From a virus: 40,260 nt of DNA. The notes under the pieces are model-generated. The model saw nothing but the letters and a program-made list of their open reading frames with translations, was not told the DNA's origin and ran no database searches. The DNA lies in IMG/VR virus record IMGVR_UViG_3300021364_000056, positions 1-40,260 of that record, one strand, 5' to 3'. Below, one piece after another: positions 1-8,807 of the stretch (positions are counted from its first letter, which is position 1; the number at the start of each line of letters is the position of its first letter). The position numbers and the translations under genes were made by a program.

Positions 1-88
1 TGCGAAAAAATTAGATAATGGGACTTATAGCATGGAACAATATACAAATTATCTAACACATTCAATGAAGCAACAAAAATTGTTTTAA
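1..88 (+). CDS. 3' end of an unidentified gene (partial)
   Basis: An open frame enters from the left edge (codons in frame with position 2) and ends at TAA 86-88. Its last 28 or so residues end in SMKQQKLF. It lies directly upstream of the virion-type genes on the same strand, so it may be the end of another structural gene, but nothing in the fragment is diagnostic. An internal ATG at 32 could in principle start an 18-residue peptide; continuation of a longer gene is simpler. Confidence 0.5.
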   Translation, partial: AKKLDNGTYSMEQYTNYLTHSMKQQKLF

Positions 89-169
89 AAGGAGTATGAT
101 GGTATTTCGATACCAGGAACAATTTGGTCAATAAATGTATAGTTAATTTTTTATTAATATGGAGTTATA
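89..169 (+). other. Short intergenic leader with a TTCG-loop hairpin
   Basis: The gap holds a perfect 5-bp hairpin, GGTAT (101-105) and ATACC (110-114), closed by a TTCG loop. It is followed by AT-rich sequence and an AGTT/GGAGT Shine-Dalgarno just before the ATG at 170. UUCG-loop hairpins are common punctuation in T4-like phage transcripts. A 12-codon frame (ATG 96) runs through the hairpin after a GGAGT, but I do not call it a gene. Confidence 0.35.
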
Positions 170-427
170 ATGAGTGAAAATCCGGAATTAAAATTGAGTG
201 ATGTGAAAGAAGATGAAAAAAATGGTGTAGATTTTGTTAAAATTATTGAAAACAAACTTCAAGAATTAACAGATCTGCACCAAACACATTATAATGCTTT
301 GGTAGAATTGAATAATAAAAAAAATGATATAAATAAACAAGAAGAAGCTATTCAATACGAATTGTCCGGTATACACGGTGCAAAATTAGTATTGGAGCAA
401 ATTTTAAAAGATGCACAAGATTCATAA
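170..427 (+). CDS. Small coiled-coil protein, 85 aa
   Basis: An acidic, charged protein with a heptad-like helical core (about residues 22-80) and no Cys, signal or membrane segment. Its C-terminal half (IHGAKLVLEQIL) resembles ISGAIQTCAYFLK in the 68-aa protein at 4939-5145. The two small coiled-coil genes therefore flank the pair of fibre-like genes and may be paralogues. The start is supported by TGGAGT about 8 bases upstream. A terminator-like hairpin follows at once. Function is not known; a chaperone or structural adaptor for the neighbouring fibres is only a guess from position. Confidence 0.75.
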   Translation: MSENPELKLSDVKEDEKNGVDFVKIIENKLQELTDLHQTHYNALVELNNKKNDINKQEEAIQYELSGIHGAKLVLEQILKDAQDS

Positions 428-443
428 AAAGACTAATAAGACG

Positions 444-475
444 TATATGGCATCCCCCATATATCTCTTTTTTAT
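444..475 (+). terminator. Rho-independent terminator
   Basis: A perfect 7-bp stem, TATATGG (444-450) with CCATATA (457-463), has a 6-base loop and is followed by TCTC and an uninterrupted T run (468-473). It sits between the 85-aa gene and the first fibre-like gene, so it likely ends transcripts from the left. Confidence 0.75.
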
Positions 476-532
476 TATGAACAGTCTTGGCTGAGTCCCA
501 GCAATCTCTAACTATAAAGGAGTATTAAAACA

Positions 533-1306
533 ATGGCTGATAAAAAAATGACACAACTAGAAAGTTTAGGTACAAGTATTCAATCTACCGATCTTTTACA
601 TGTTGTGACTGATCCAACAAATAATGCAGTAAATAAAAAAGGTACTGTTGCTGAAATTTTTGGCAATTTAAATCATACAACTGGTGTTGGCGATACCGGT
701 GGTAAAACATTTGTCAAAAGTTCATATACAGTAGGAGCATCAGGATCTCTTACATATACAGGAAACTTAGTAAATTTTTCAACTTCTACAATTTCTAGTC
801 CGACCACGGCAACAACTATTCCTGCAATATATGGTCAAAAAACACATATGACATTGACAGGTCAGAACGCTACTTATTCCGGACCGGTAATTGGTCATGA
901 AATTGTAATGGATTTTTCTGATACAATTTCAGATTCTCAATTTCAAGTGTCCTCCAAGCAATATGGAATAAAGATTTTAGTGGATGACAGTGATGATAAT
1001 AGAACAACTGGACCAACAGCATTCATTTGTTTGAATGATAAGGCGGACGGAACTTTATTGACAAGTGAAAATCCTGATCCTGGAGTAGTTACTAATTTGT
1101 TGGCCTTAGGCGATGAAGCAGATCAAAGAGTCAAAATCACGGCAAATTCAGCATTGTTTGAAGAAGGTAGTGCATTAGCTGGTACGGGTATGAGTTCTGC
1201 GACCTTGTTCGGTTCAACTGATTCTGAAATGTCTAAAATAAAAATTCAAATGAATGGTACTGACTTTTTTCTATTAGCAACTGCTAATGGTCATTATTCT
1301 GCATAA
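533..1306 (+). CDS. Putative virion or tail-appendage protein, 257 aa
   Basis: The N-terminus (MADKKMTQLESL, then a DLLHVVTDP-like stretch and NKKGTVAEIFGN) matches the first 50 residues of the next gene. A short N-terminal domain of this kind is common on tail fibre and other virion proteins of marine T4-like phages. The rest is Ser/Thr/Gly-rich and probably beta-rich, with no signal peptide or catalytic motif. The start is set by AAAGGAG about 10 bases before the ATG. I infer a virion protein that shares an attachment domain with the long fibre protein downstream. The exact role is not known. Confidence 0.7.
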   Translation: MADKKMTQLESLGTSIQSTDLLHVVTDPTNNAVNKKGTVAEIFGNLNHTTGVGDTGGKTFVKSSYTVGASGSLTYTGNLVNFSTSTISSPTTATTIPAIYGQKTHMTLTGQNATYSGPVIGHEIVMDFSDTISDSQFQVSSKQYGIKILVDDSDDNRTTGPTAFICLNDKADGTLLTSENPDPGVVTNLLALGDEADQRVKITANSALFEEGSALAGTGMSSATLFGSTDSEMSKIKIQMNGTDFFLLATANGHYSA

Positions 1307-1340
1307 TTAATTTTTTAAAACCATACATTTAGTGTAAAAA

Positions 1341-4300
1341 ATGGCAGACAAAACTATATCGGGTCTGCCTGCTTTACCGACTATCGCAAAAGAAGATGTT
1401 CTTTTGGTTGTCGATAATCCAGCAGGTACTCCTGTAAACAGAAAAATTTCTGTAGAAAATTTTTTTTCAAACGTTGAACCTATAGTATTTTTTTCTAATA
1501 CTAAAGGAGCATCTAGCAGTGAAGATGCATCGGTTGTATTCAGAGGTGGTGTAGGAATCAAGCAAAATTTAATTATTGATGGAAACATTGAAATTAGAGG
1601 ATCAACGGTTCAAGGAACAACCACTATAGGAGCTATTAGTGATAGTTTAGTATTTACAAATGATAACAAGTTCGATGTCGCAAACACTTCTAATGCTCTT
1701 AGAACAATATATGTAGGTAATGTTTCGGCAGGCGAGTCTGGAACAATTAATGTTTATTCAAACAGTACCGTTTTTTACTCTAATGTTGTTTTTAATGGGT
1801 CAAATTTACATGTAAATTCTACATCTTTAAATGTTCAATCAAATACTTCTTTTTTCTCAAATGTAAAAATTGAAAGTTCTGTAGATAGTTTTATCATAAA
1901 CTCTGATGATTTGACAACAACTAGTAATTTTAATATCAATGGAAATGATTTAAATATTAGTTCAAATACAACCGTTACAGGTAATTTCACTCATGCCGGT
2001 AAAATAACTTTATTTGATAATGATCAGTTAGTCGCCAATTCTAACACATTCATAGCATATGGTAATGTTATGCTGGGATTGTGGTCTTCAGATGGTAATC
2101 CTAAAGGAACAACGTCAAATGTTTACATAAGTTCTACAAACACTTATATAAAATCTGATTTGACATTTAAAGGTACCCGAGCGAATTATTTTTCAAATTT
2201 GTATGTTACAAGTCAAAATACATCCATCACCTCATCTAATACACATTTAACTTCGGATTTATTACTTAAAGGTAATTCTAAATTTGTAGGTAATACGGAA
2301 TATAATTCCACTAAATTTTCTGTTGTAGGTTCAAACAATTATTTCAAAGGAAAATTTACTACCACAAGTGATGTTTTAATGAAAAATACTGTTACATCTA
2401 CATCACCGACAACTGGTGCATTAGTTGTGCGTGGAGGTGTTGGTATTGTAAAAGATGTTTTCATTGGTGGAAATTTGAATATTGACAGTAATTTATTTTT
2501 AAATGATAATGTTCAATTTTTAGGACCAATTGCAGAAATACAATCAAATACAGAAATTCTAGGTTCTAATACTTATATTAGATCTAATACTATAAACATA
2601 ATTGGTAATACATTTAATATTACCAGTAATTCTCATTTTACATCTGATTTAAATTCAAGTGATACGACAACAGGTGCATTGATAGTTGATGGTGGTGTTG
2701 GTATTGCAAAAGATACAAATGTTGGCGGTAATTTAAGAGTAGATGGTAATATACATGCTGTTGGCAATATAACTGCTAATGGAAGTATACAATTAGGTGA
2801 TCAACCGTCAGATACAATTTCTCTTGCCGGTAGAGTGCAATCTGACATAGTTCCTGCAGTCAATGCGACTTATAATTTAGGTGTTCCTGGACTTAGATTT
2901 GCAAATGGACTTTTTAAGGATGTTTACACTACAGCAAATGCTACGATCAATGATTCTTTATTGGTTTTAGGTAAAAGAGGAAGATTCCAGGCAAATGTTG
3001 AATTTGTCGGTCCAGTGGTAAATTCAACGGCAAATTCAACATTTACAGGTAATATTTTTAAAATTTATGGACAAAATGCTCATGTAACATCAAATTTAAC
3101 AGTTGATGGAACACAAACAGTATTGACCTCAAATTTAAATTTAACAAATTCAAATGTTGATATTCAAACATCAAATTTTGATTTAAATTCTACAGATTTA
3201 ACTATTTCTAGTAATTCAATTTTTAATGGTTCTACATTAACCATCAATCATTCTAATACAAATTTTGCTGGAGATTATGTTGAATTTCAAACTGATGTTA
3301 CAATGTTGGGAACATCATTTAATGTTTCTTCAAACTCTGAAATAACAGGAACAACACTATCAGTTACATCAAACACTGAAATAACAGGATCAACTTTAAA
3401 TGTTTCATCTGATATTAGTTTTACTGGGTCAACTTTAGATGTTTCATCAAACACTGAAATAACCGGATCAACTTTAAATGTTTCATCCGACATTAGTTTC
3501 ACTGGATCAACTTTAAATGTCTCATCAAACACTGAAATAACCGGATCAACTTTAAATGTTTCAGCAGATATAATTTTTACTGGATCAACTTTAAATGTTT
3601 CATCCGACATTAGTTTCACTGGATCAACTTTAAATGTCTCATCAAACACTGAAATAACCGGATCAACTTTAAATGTTTCAGCAGATATAATTTTTACTGG
3701 ATCAACTTTAAATGTTTCATCCGACATTAGTTTCACTGGATCAACTTTAAATGTCTCATCAAACACTGAAATAACCGGATCAACTTTAAATGTCTCATCT
3801 AATACGATTTTTACAGATTCTGTATACCATACCGGTAATCTGAATGTTTTATCAAACGTTTCTATAGTTGCATCCAATACACATATCAATTCTGATGTGG
3901 AAATAATAGGATCTCAGTTTGTCATCACATCTGATAATACTGAGATAAATGGATCAAATACACATTTAACTTCAAATATAAATGTTATTAATACATCAAC
4001 TGTCATAACAAATGATATATTACAATTAAATTCATCTAATACGATTATAAATGGTAATAACTATACAATAAATTCTAATGTTCATGTAAATAATTCAAAT
4101 ACTTTTCTAAATGTTGAATTATTAAATATTCAAAATGGTCAATTAGAAATTTCTTCTAATGTTTATATAACTTCATCAAATTCGCAAATTATGAATTTGA
4201 CAAGTAATAATGTTACAATTAATTCTGAATTAGTTGCATTGGGTAATGTTTATTTTGGTCAAGATGGTTCAGCCAATGATATAATTATCTACGGAAAAAC

Positions 4301-4931
4301 TTCTGGTGAAAAAATAAAATATGATTCATTATTAGAAAAGTTGATAATTAATACAGATGTTGTCTCTAATTTGCCTCTGAGAGTAGAAAGTTCTATTCTT
4401 TTCGGAGAAGATCAAACTATATTATTTGATGGACAAATTATACAAAGAGATACTTCAGGTACAGAAGGTACAATAATCACTGAAGATGATAATAGGTTAG
4501 TTTTAGAAGATCTATCGAAAGACAAAATAACATCTGAAGTTACAGGTTTAAGATTCAAGAGTTTAAATTATGTTTTTGGATTAGGAAACTCTGACATTGG
4601 TTTTGGATCAACTAATGTTTTAGTTTTATCTGATGGTAACAGACCTTTAGATTCATCATCTTTACCTGCTGATCAATCACATTTATATTCTAAAAAAGAA
4701 AATATAGTGAATTCTTCAGGAATTGTAACGAGTAATGGTTCTTATTTACATACACTAAGTTCTGATGGATATGAATCAGTTTTGGGCATACATAATACAG
4801 ATGGAGATTTAGAATTATTGTCTAGAAATACGGCAAATAATTTGACTTATAGAATAAATATTTTTGAGCTAGCAAGAGCAATTGAAACATTAACAGGTAG
4901 TCCGGCAGGGACTTATTTAAAACAGGAGTGA
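1341..4931 (+). CDS. Long repetitive tail fibre-like protein, 1196 aa
   Basis: Residues 1-50 repeat the MADK...VNRKISVENFF domain of the upstream gene. Next come three copies of a GGVGI module (near residues 72, 366 and 453), two of them preceded by TTGAL and followed by GGNL. A very long Ser/Asn/Thr-rich beta-repeat region follows, then 11 near-perfect 13-residue units of the form SSNTEITGSTLNV (about residues 676-818). A non-repetitive C-terminal part (about 1000-1196) could be the trimer-forming or receptor-binding tip. This is typical of a long phage fibre or adhesin, although no tip domain is recognised. The exact nucleotide repeats point to recent copy-number change. There is no signal peptide. 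Confidence 0.75.
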   Translation: MADKTISGLPALPTIAKEDVLLVVDNPAGTPVNRKISVENFFSNVEPIVFFSNTKGASSSEDASVVFRGGVGIKQNLIIDGNIEIRGSTVQGTTTIGAISDSLVFTNDNKFDVANTSNALRTIYVGNVSAGESGTINVYSNSTVFYSNVVFNGSNLHVNSTSLNVQSNTSFFSNVKIESSVDSFIINSDDLTTTSNFNINGNDLNISSNTTVTGNFTHAGKITLFDNDQLVANSNTFIAYGNVMLGLWSSDGNPKGTTSNVYISSTNTYIKSDLTFKGTRANYFSNLYVTSQNTSITSSNTHLTSDLLLKGNSKFVGNTEYNSTKFSVVGSNNYFKGKFTTTSDVLMKNTVTSTSPTTGALVVRGGVGIVKDVFIGGNLNIDSNLFLNDNVQFLGPIAEIQSNTEILGSNTYIRSNTINIIGNTFNITSNSHFTSDLNSSDTTTGALIVDGGVGIAKDTNVGGNLRVDGNIHAVGNITANGSIQLGDQPSDTISLAGRVQSDIVPAVNATYNLGVPGLRFANGLFKDVYTTANATINDSLLVLGKRGRFQANVEFVGPVVNSTANSTFTGNIFKIYGQNAHVTSNLTVDGTQTVLTSNLNLTNSNVDIQTSNFDLNSTDLTISSNSIFNGSTLTINHSNTNFAGDYVEFQTDVTMLGTSFNVSSNSEITGTTLSVTSNTEITGSTLNVSSDISFTGSTLDVSSNTEITGSTLNVSSDISFTGSTLNVSSNTEITGSTLNVSADIIFTGSTLNVSSDISFTGSTLNVSSNTEITGSTLNVSADIIFTGSTLNVSSDISFTGSTLNVSSNTEITGSTLNVSSNTIFTDSVYHTGNLNVLSNVSIVASNTHINSDVEIIGSQFVITSDNTEINGSNTHLTSNINVINTSTVITNDILQLNSSNTIINGNNYTINSNVHVNNSNTFLNVELLNIQNGQLEISSNVYITSSNSQIMNLTSNNVTINSELVALGNVYFGQDGSANDIIIYGKTSGEKIKYDSLLEKLIINTDVVSNLPLRVESSILFGEDQTILFDGQIIQRDTSGTEGTIITEDDNRLVLEDLSKDKITSEVTGLRFKSLNYVFGLGNSDIGFGSTNVLVLSDGNRPLDSSSLPADQSHLYSKKENIVNSSGIVTSNGSYLHTLSSDGYESVLGIHNTDGDLELLSRNTANNLTYRINIFELARAIETLTGSPAGTYLKQE
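3366..3794 (+). repeat. 39-bp tandem repeats in a 117-bp higher-order array
   Basis: Eleven in-frame 39-bp units each encode 13 residues. A three-unit block of 117 bp recurs exactly: the word tcatccgacattag starts at 3483, 3600 and 3717, and the intervening sequence is the same. Every unit is a multiple of three, so gain or loss keeps the reading frame. This is a clear sign of recent tandem duplication inside the fibre gene. Confidence 0.95.
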
Positions 4932-4938
4932 AATAATT

Positions 4939-5145
4939 ATGAATATTGAAATGATTAAAAATGAACTTGAAAAACTAAACAGAGATAAAGCAAATATTGA
5001 CACTAGAATCGTGCAATTAAGAGAAGAATTGATTTCTACAGAAAAAAATAGAGATGTAATATCGGGCGCTATTCAAACGTGTGCTTATTTTTTAAAAATG
5101 CAAGAAGATGAAAACTTGGAAAAAGAAAATAAAACTACAGAATAA
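4939..5145 (+). CDS. Small coiled-coil protein, 68 aa
   Basis: Highly charged and helical (IEMIKNELEKLN, then IVQLREELISTEKNRDVISGA), ending in a Lys/Glu-rich tail. It begins 8 bases after the fibre gene, whose last codons supply the AGGAG ribosome-binding site. It resembles the 85-aa protein at 170-427 in size and in the GA-containing C-terminal helix. Position suggests a partner of the fibre protein; function is unproven. Confidence 0.75.
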   Translation: MNIEMIKNELEKLNRDKANIDTRIVQLREELISTEKNRDVISGAIQTCAYFLKMQEDENLEKENKTTE

Positions 5146-5147
5146 TA

Positions 5148-5540
5148 ATGAATTTTAATGATTTAACTGAAGAAAATTTTTTATTTTATGCGATGAAGAA
5201 TTATAATAATCCACAGTGTTTAAGTATGAAGGATTTTTATGATGATTTGAAAACATTAAAATATGTTAAAAGACTAATAAATCGATATTTAATCACTGGT
5301 GAATTAAAAGATCGTTTAATATTGAATCATTTAATTATGTTCGGAAATGTTTTTCCGATAGATGTTGCGTGTAGAATATTATTTTTTAAATTACCAAAAA
5401 ACATGTGGGTGGTGTTGAAGACTTTTTTATTATATTTAAATTATATGCCTGAGATGATTGAAAAAATAAATGGTCAAAATATTTATAGTGCTGATATAGG
5501 AATTGATATTCGAATTACTAAAATTTTGAGAGAAATTTAA
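5148..5540 (+). CDS. Conserved T4-like phage protein, 130 aa, function unknown
   Basis: The segment from FLFYAMKNYNNPQC through LILNHLIMFGNVFP to LKTFLLYLNYMPE has the look of a small helical protein that I associate with T4-like cyanophages and related marine phages, where it sits among virion genes. It has no signal peptide; the hydrophobic stretch near residues 95-110 is probably buried rather than membrane-spanning. It starts 2 bases after the previous stop and its last base overlaps the next start, which fits translational coupling. Confidence 0.65.
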   Translation: MNFNDLTEENFLFYAMKNYNNPQCLSMKDFYDDLKTLKYVKRLINRYLITGELKDRLILNHLIMFGNVFPIDVACRILFFKLPKNMWVVLKTFLLYLNYMPEMIEKINGQNIYSADIGIDIRITKILREI

Positions 5541-6274
5541 TGTCTACGTTAAGCAGTATAGGAAATATATATTTTGTTTATCAGTTTATAAAAAAATTGG
5601 TAACTCCGTTTACGGAAACCGAAGCATATAAATTGGGTATAATTGATGAAAAAGGTAAAGTATTGAGGAAAAGGTCTACACTCAATAAAATCGCAGAAAG
5701 AGAAGCATATACTCTATCGGATACTCTTATTTTCAATTTAAAGAAGATTCTAGCAAAAGTTCCAGGTGGTAGTACAAAATTTGCAACTTTTGCTGCCGCA
5801 TTATTTTTGATCAAGGAAAATAAAAATATAAACCATTACCTTGATCATTCTTTTTTGACTGATGAATTTATTAAATTTTTACAAGAGTGTAAAAATAATC
5901 CGAATGATGTTGACTTATTAATTGAAGAATATGACTCTAAAGAAAAATTTTTAAAAGAAGAATCATTATCAGTCGGAGGAGGAGGAATAGCAGGATTGGG
6001 TGTTGAAAATCCTAATCTACCGAATCAGGCCGAACCTCCTATGAAGAAAAAGAGGAAAAAATTTGCAGGAGCTACAGTTTTTGAAGTTGATTCTGATCGT
6101 TATATGAGAGCAAGATTGGGAAAGAAAAAATATGTTAAATATGAAAAATATGTGGGCAATGATGAAGTTGGGGAAGAAATTAGACTTTTTGCCAGAGAAA
6201 ATCCCAATGAGGCTATAATTTTACAAGATAATTCATCTGGTTACATGATGTATTTAAGGTATCAAAAAAAATGA
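5540..6274 (+). CDS. Conserved T4-like phage protein, 244 aa, function unknown
   Basis: The N-terminal half is helical and matches a pattern I recall from T4-like phages: YQFIKKLVTPFTETEAYKLG, then GKVLRKRSTLNK, then KKILAKVPGGSTKFATFAAAL. A Gly-rich linker with a basic patch (KKKRKK, near residues 168-173) leads to a C-terminal domain of about 65 residues. That last part (YMRARLGKKKYVKYEKYV) may be a small beta domain. It overlaps its neighbours by 1 and 4 bases, which places it in the virion operon. I cannot name it. Confidence 0.6.
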   Translation: MSTLSSIGNIYFVYQFIKKLVTPFTETEAYKLGIIDEKGKVLRKRSTLNKIAEREAYTLSDTLIFNLKKILAKVPGGSTKFATFAAALFLIKENKNINHYLDHSFLTDEFIKFLQECKNNPNDVDLLIEEYDSKEKFLKEESLSVGGGGIAGLGVENPNLPNQAEPPMKKKRKKFAGATVFEVDSDRYMRARLGKKKYVKYEKYVGNDEVGEEIRLFARENPNEAIILQDNSSGYMMYLRYQKK

Positions 6275-6618
6275 TTGATGATATAATAAATAAAATCGAA
6301 AATTTAGAATTTGATGATGATTTTTTTAATGACAACGAATTGCTGCTAAATGCTTTAGGATTAGCATTGGGACCTTCGGGTTTGGTGTTAATTACTGCAA
6401 TAAAAAAAGCAAATCAATTGAATTCAATAACTTCTGTTTTGGTAAATACCATAAAAAAAGCATGTGATGATTCAAATATAAATTTAGATAATAAATTTTT
6501 TAAAGATAATTTAAAATATATGCTAACAGATGATATTGAAAAAGAAATTTTAAGCAAAATATCAAAATCAAAAAATATTGATTTAATAGAAATTCCAACT
6601 GATGAAAGGTGGGCATAA
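6271..6618 (+). CDS. Unrecognised acidic helical protein, 115 aa
   Basis: It starts with an ATGA overlap on the preceding gene and stops in a TAATG overlap with the next, so it is clearly part of the operon. The central LALGPSGLVLITAIKKANQL segment is hydrophobic but short for a membrane anchor; the rest is charged and helical. No family is recognised. Confidence 0.6.
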   Translation: MIDDIINKIENLEFDDDFFNDNELLLNALGLALGPSGLVLITAIKKANQLNSITSVLVNTIKKACDDSNINLDNKFFKDNLKYMLTDDIEKEILSKISKSKNIDLIEIPTDERWA

Positions 6619-7553
6619 TGGCAATTTTTAAAGAGAATATAGATGTAGTAAATCCAGAAGGTTCTGATGCCGATCAATCTAGAAGATCGGATATTACATT
6701 TTATGGATTTTTGTCAACTGATGAATCATTAAATGAGGCATTCACCGGTATATCTGATACAAATTACACAGATGCTGATAATACACCTGGAACAGCATTA
6801 AATGATGCTGTATTTGGTGGTAAATTTACTGAAGCAACAACTCCTACATATACAGTAGAGATCGATAGTCAGGGTACGCCGGATACTTTTAAATGGTCTA
6901 AGGATAATTTTGCGACCACTGAAGCTGCGACAGTGGCAATTACAGGTTCTGCTCAAACATTAGATAATGGTGTTACGATTACTTTTGGCACAACTTCTGG
7001 ACACGGTTTAGGTGATCAATGGGATATGACAATTGTAAACACCACATCTCAATCACATGAAATGGCTAAAATATCATCATATCATGAAGATACATCAACT
7101 GATCATAAATCAAGATTATTATTATCAGTTAATAGTGATGGATATCCTTCTGCTCCAATTTTCACAGGAACAGGTTTGAATGATGCTACATTCGGAGGAA
7201 GGTATGATGCAAATAATAAAATTATAGAACAGCAGAATTATTATGTAAAAATTGATGGAACTGGAACTCCAGATACATTTTCTTGGTCTAAGGATAATTT
7301 TGATACTACAGAAGCTACAGGTGTTCAGATGAACGGGACTACACAAACACTTGATAATGGTGTTACGGTCACATTTGGTGCCACAACAGGTCATACACTT
7401 AACGATGTTTGGTGGTCAAGAGTATATGAGCCTGCATTGATGGTTTTTTCAAACAATTTAATTAAACTTGCTGGTGATACTGTTTTATCTGGTGGATCTA
7501 TTACATCATTCAAAGTATATGATGCAAATGGCACTCTATTGAATACCGCATGA
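6618..7553 (+). CDS. Virion-type protein with a duplicated beta domain, 311 aa
   Basis: Two copies of a domain of about 80 residues follow one another. Each runs from LNDA.FGG through Y.V.ID..GTPDTF.WSKDNF.TTEA to QTLDNGVT.TFG.T.GH.L.D.W. Such modules occur on phage and prophage surface proteins. A short C-terminal domain follows (SNNLIKLAGDTVLSGG). I take the ATG at 6618, preceded by AAGGTGGG and overlapping the previous stop, over a GTG at 6609 that would add three residues. Likely a virion decoration or appendage protein. Confidence 0.65.
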   Translation: MAIFKENIDVVNPEGSDADQSRRSDITFYGFLSTDESLNEAFTGISDTNYTDADNTPGTALNDAVFGGKFTEATTPTYTVEIDSQGTPDTFKWSKDNFATTEAATVAITGSAQTLDNGVTITFGTTSGHGLGDQWDMTIVNTTSQSHEMAKISSYHEDTSTDHKSRLLLSVNSDGYPSAPIFTGTGLNDATFGGRYDANNKIIEQQNYYVKIDGTGTPDTFSWSKDNFDTTEATGVQMNGTTQTLDNGVTVTFGATTGHTLNDVWWSRVYEPALMVFSNNLIKLAGDTVLSGGSITSFKVYDANGTLLNTA

Positions 7554-7557
7554 TAAT

Positions 7558-7722
7558 ATGGATACCACATTGGATTTAAATAAATTGAAATTAAAAAAAT
7601 TTGCTTATACTATGATGTTAAAAAACAAAATTAGAGATGTCAAACCGATTTATGAATATGGATACAAATTGAATTTGACCGATGAAAATATAACTATGAT
7701 TTTAACAGAAATAGGTTTTTAA
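7558..7722 (+). CDS. Small protein, 54 aa, unknown
   Basis: A 54-codon frame (MDTTLDLNKLKLKKFAYTMM... to ILTEIGF) starts 4 bases after the preceding stop and fills the gap to the next promoter. It is Lys/Leu-rich and helical, without Cys or membrane segments. There is no strong Shine-Dalgarno; the TGATAATATG context suggests reinitiation. The gene is plausible from its packing. Function is unknown. Confidence 0.5.
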   Translation: MDTTLDLNKLKLKKFAYTMMLKNKIRDVKPIYEYGYKLNLTDENITMILTEIGF

Positions 7723-7731
7723 TTTTTTATA

Positions 7732-7760
7732 TTGACATCATTTTGGCATCATGATAAACT
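7732..7760 (+). promoter_or_regulatory. Sigma70-like promoter for the replication module
   Basis: A perfect -35 TTGACA (7732-7737), a 17-base spacer and a -10 TAAACT (7755-7760, 4 of 6 matches) lie in the only gap between the virion genes and the primase. Predicted start of RNA is about 7766-7768. Likely a host-sigma (early) promoter. Confidence 0.75.
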
Positions 7761-7763
7761 GAG

Positions 7764-7780
7764 AGTTAAATCAATTAACT
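7764..7780 (+). repeat. Inverted repeat at the predicted transcript 5' end
   Basis: AGTTAA (7764-7769) and TTAACT (7775-7780) are separated by 5 bases and lie exactly where the promoter upstream should initiate. This could be an operator or a 5' RNA hairpin. Similar promoter-hairpin pairs occur at 23439-23501 and 28116-28176. Confidence 0.55.
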
Positions 7781-7795
7781 TTTAAAGGGTTTATT

Positions 7796-8806
7796 ATGTC
7801 TATTTTTGTTGATGTGAAGTTTTTGACTATGCTATCCAACCGTCTTTTGCTATTCAAGCAAAAGCAAGAATTCCTTTGGAATTTTCGATGCCCTATTTGT
7901 GGTGATTCTCAAAAAAAACTTACCAAAGCAAGAGGATATGTTCATAGAAAGAAGAATGATCTTTTTTACAAATGTCACAATTGTGGAATAGGACTTACTT
8001 TTTCCAACTTTCTTAAAAAAATCGATGTAAATCTTCATGCTGAATATGTCATGGAACGATATAAAAATGGCGAAAATGGTCACAGTAATTATAAAAAACC
8101 AACTTTTAAGTTTGATCATCCTATTTTCAAAAAACTCAAAAAAATAGATATAGGATTACCTTGTGTGGATGAATTGGGAGATGAACATATTTGTAAACAA
8201 TATGTTCTTTCTAGAAACATTGATTTGAAAAAACATAAATATCTTTACTTTGCTGAAAATTTTAAATCATGGGTTGAGAGTTTAAATCTTGACAATTCAT
8301 ATGAACTTATCAATAATGAACCTAGATTAGTAATACCTTTCTTTAATGAAAAAGGTGTTTTAATTGCAGCACAAGGTAGATCACTGGATAATAAGTCTAA
8401 ACTTAGGTATATTACAGTAAAAATCATTGAAGATGCGCCTAAGATATTTGGATTAAACACAATAGATCAAACTAAAACTGTCTACGTCTTGGAAGGACCT
8501 ATTGATTCTTTATTTGTTGAAAATAGTATTGCAGTAGCGGGTGCAGATTTATCAACAAGTATTAAATTTTTAACTGACACTGATTTAGTTTTTGTCTATG
8601 ATAATGAAAGAAGAAATAAAGAAATCATTAAAAAAATGGAAAAAAATATTAGTCAAGGACAAAAAATAGTCATCTGGCCTAATAATATTTCACATAAAGA
8701 TATTAATGATATGGTATTAAATAATATTGATGTGATGAAGATTTTAAAAGAAAATACTTATGATAGCCTTCAGGCAAAAATGAAACTTGTAATGTTTAAG
8801 GTTTAA
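7796..8806 (+). CDS. 61: DNA primase, T4 gp61-like
   Basis: The protein makes RNA primers for lagging-strand synthesis together with a gp41-type helicase that is outside this window. An N-terminal zinc ribbon has Cys pairs at about residues 32/35 (CPIC) and 60/63 (CHNC). A TOPRIM domain follows, with the catalytic Glu in VLEGPIDSLF (about residue 233) and an acidic VYDNE motif near 268. Length (336 aa) fits gp61 (about 342 aa). It is the first gene after the sigma70-like promoter, with AAAGGG as ribosome-binding site, and starts a run of replication and nucleotide genes. Confidence 0.9.
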   Translation: MSIFVDVKFLTMLSNRLLLFKQKQEFLWNFRCPICGDSQKKLTKARGYVHRKKNDLFYKCHNCGIGLTFSNFLKKIDVNLHAEYVMERYKNGENGHSNYKKPTFKFDHPIFKKLKKIDIGLPCVDELGDEHICKQYVLSRNIDLKKHKYLYFAENFKSWVESLNLDNSYELINNEPRLVIPFFNEKGVLIAAQGRSLDNKSKLRYITVKIIEDAPKIFGLNTIDQTKTVYVLEGPIDSLFVENSIAVAGADLSTSIKFLTDTDLVFVYDNERRNKEIIKKMEKNISQGQKIVIWPNNISHKDINDMVLNNIDVMKILKENTYDSLQAKMKLVMFKV

Positions 8807-8807
8807 C

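Noticed and set aside
3287-3889. Long minus-strand open frame opposite the fibre repeats
   Set aside because: It is open only because the repeat unit length is a multiple of three and the antisense codons of one unit contain no stop; the peptide is a mirror of the repeats, with no ribosome-binding site or family.
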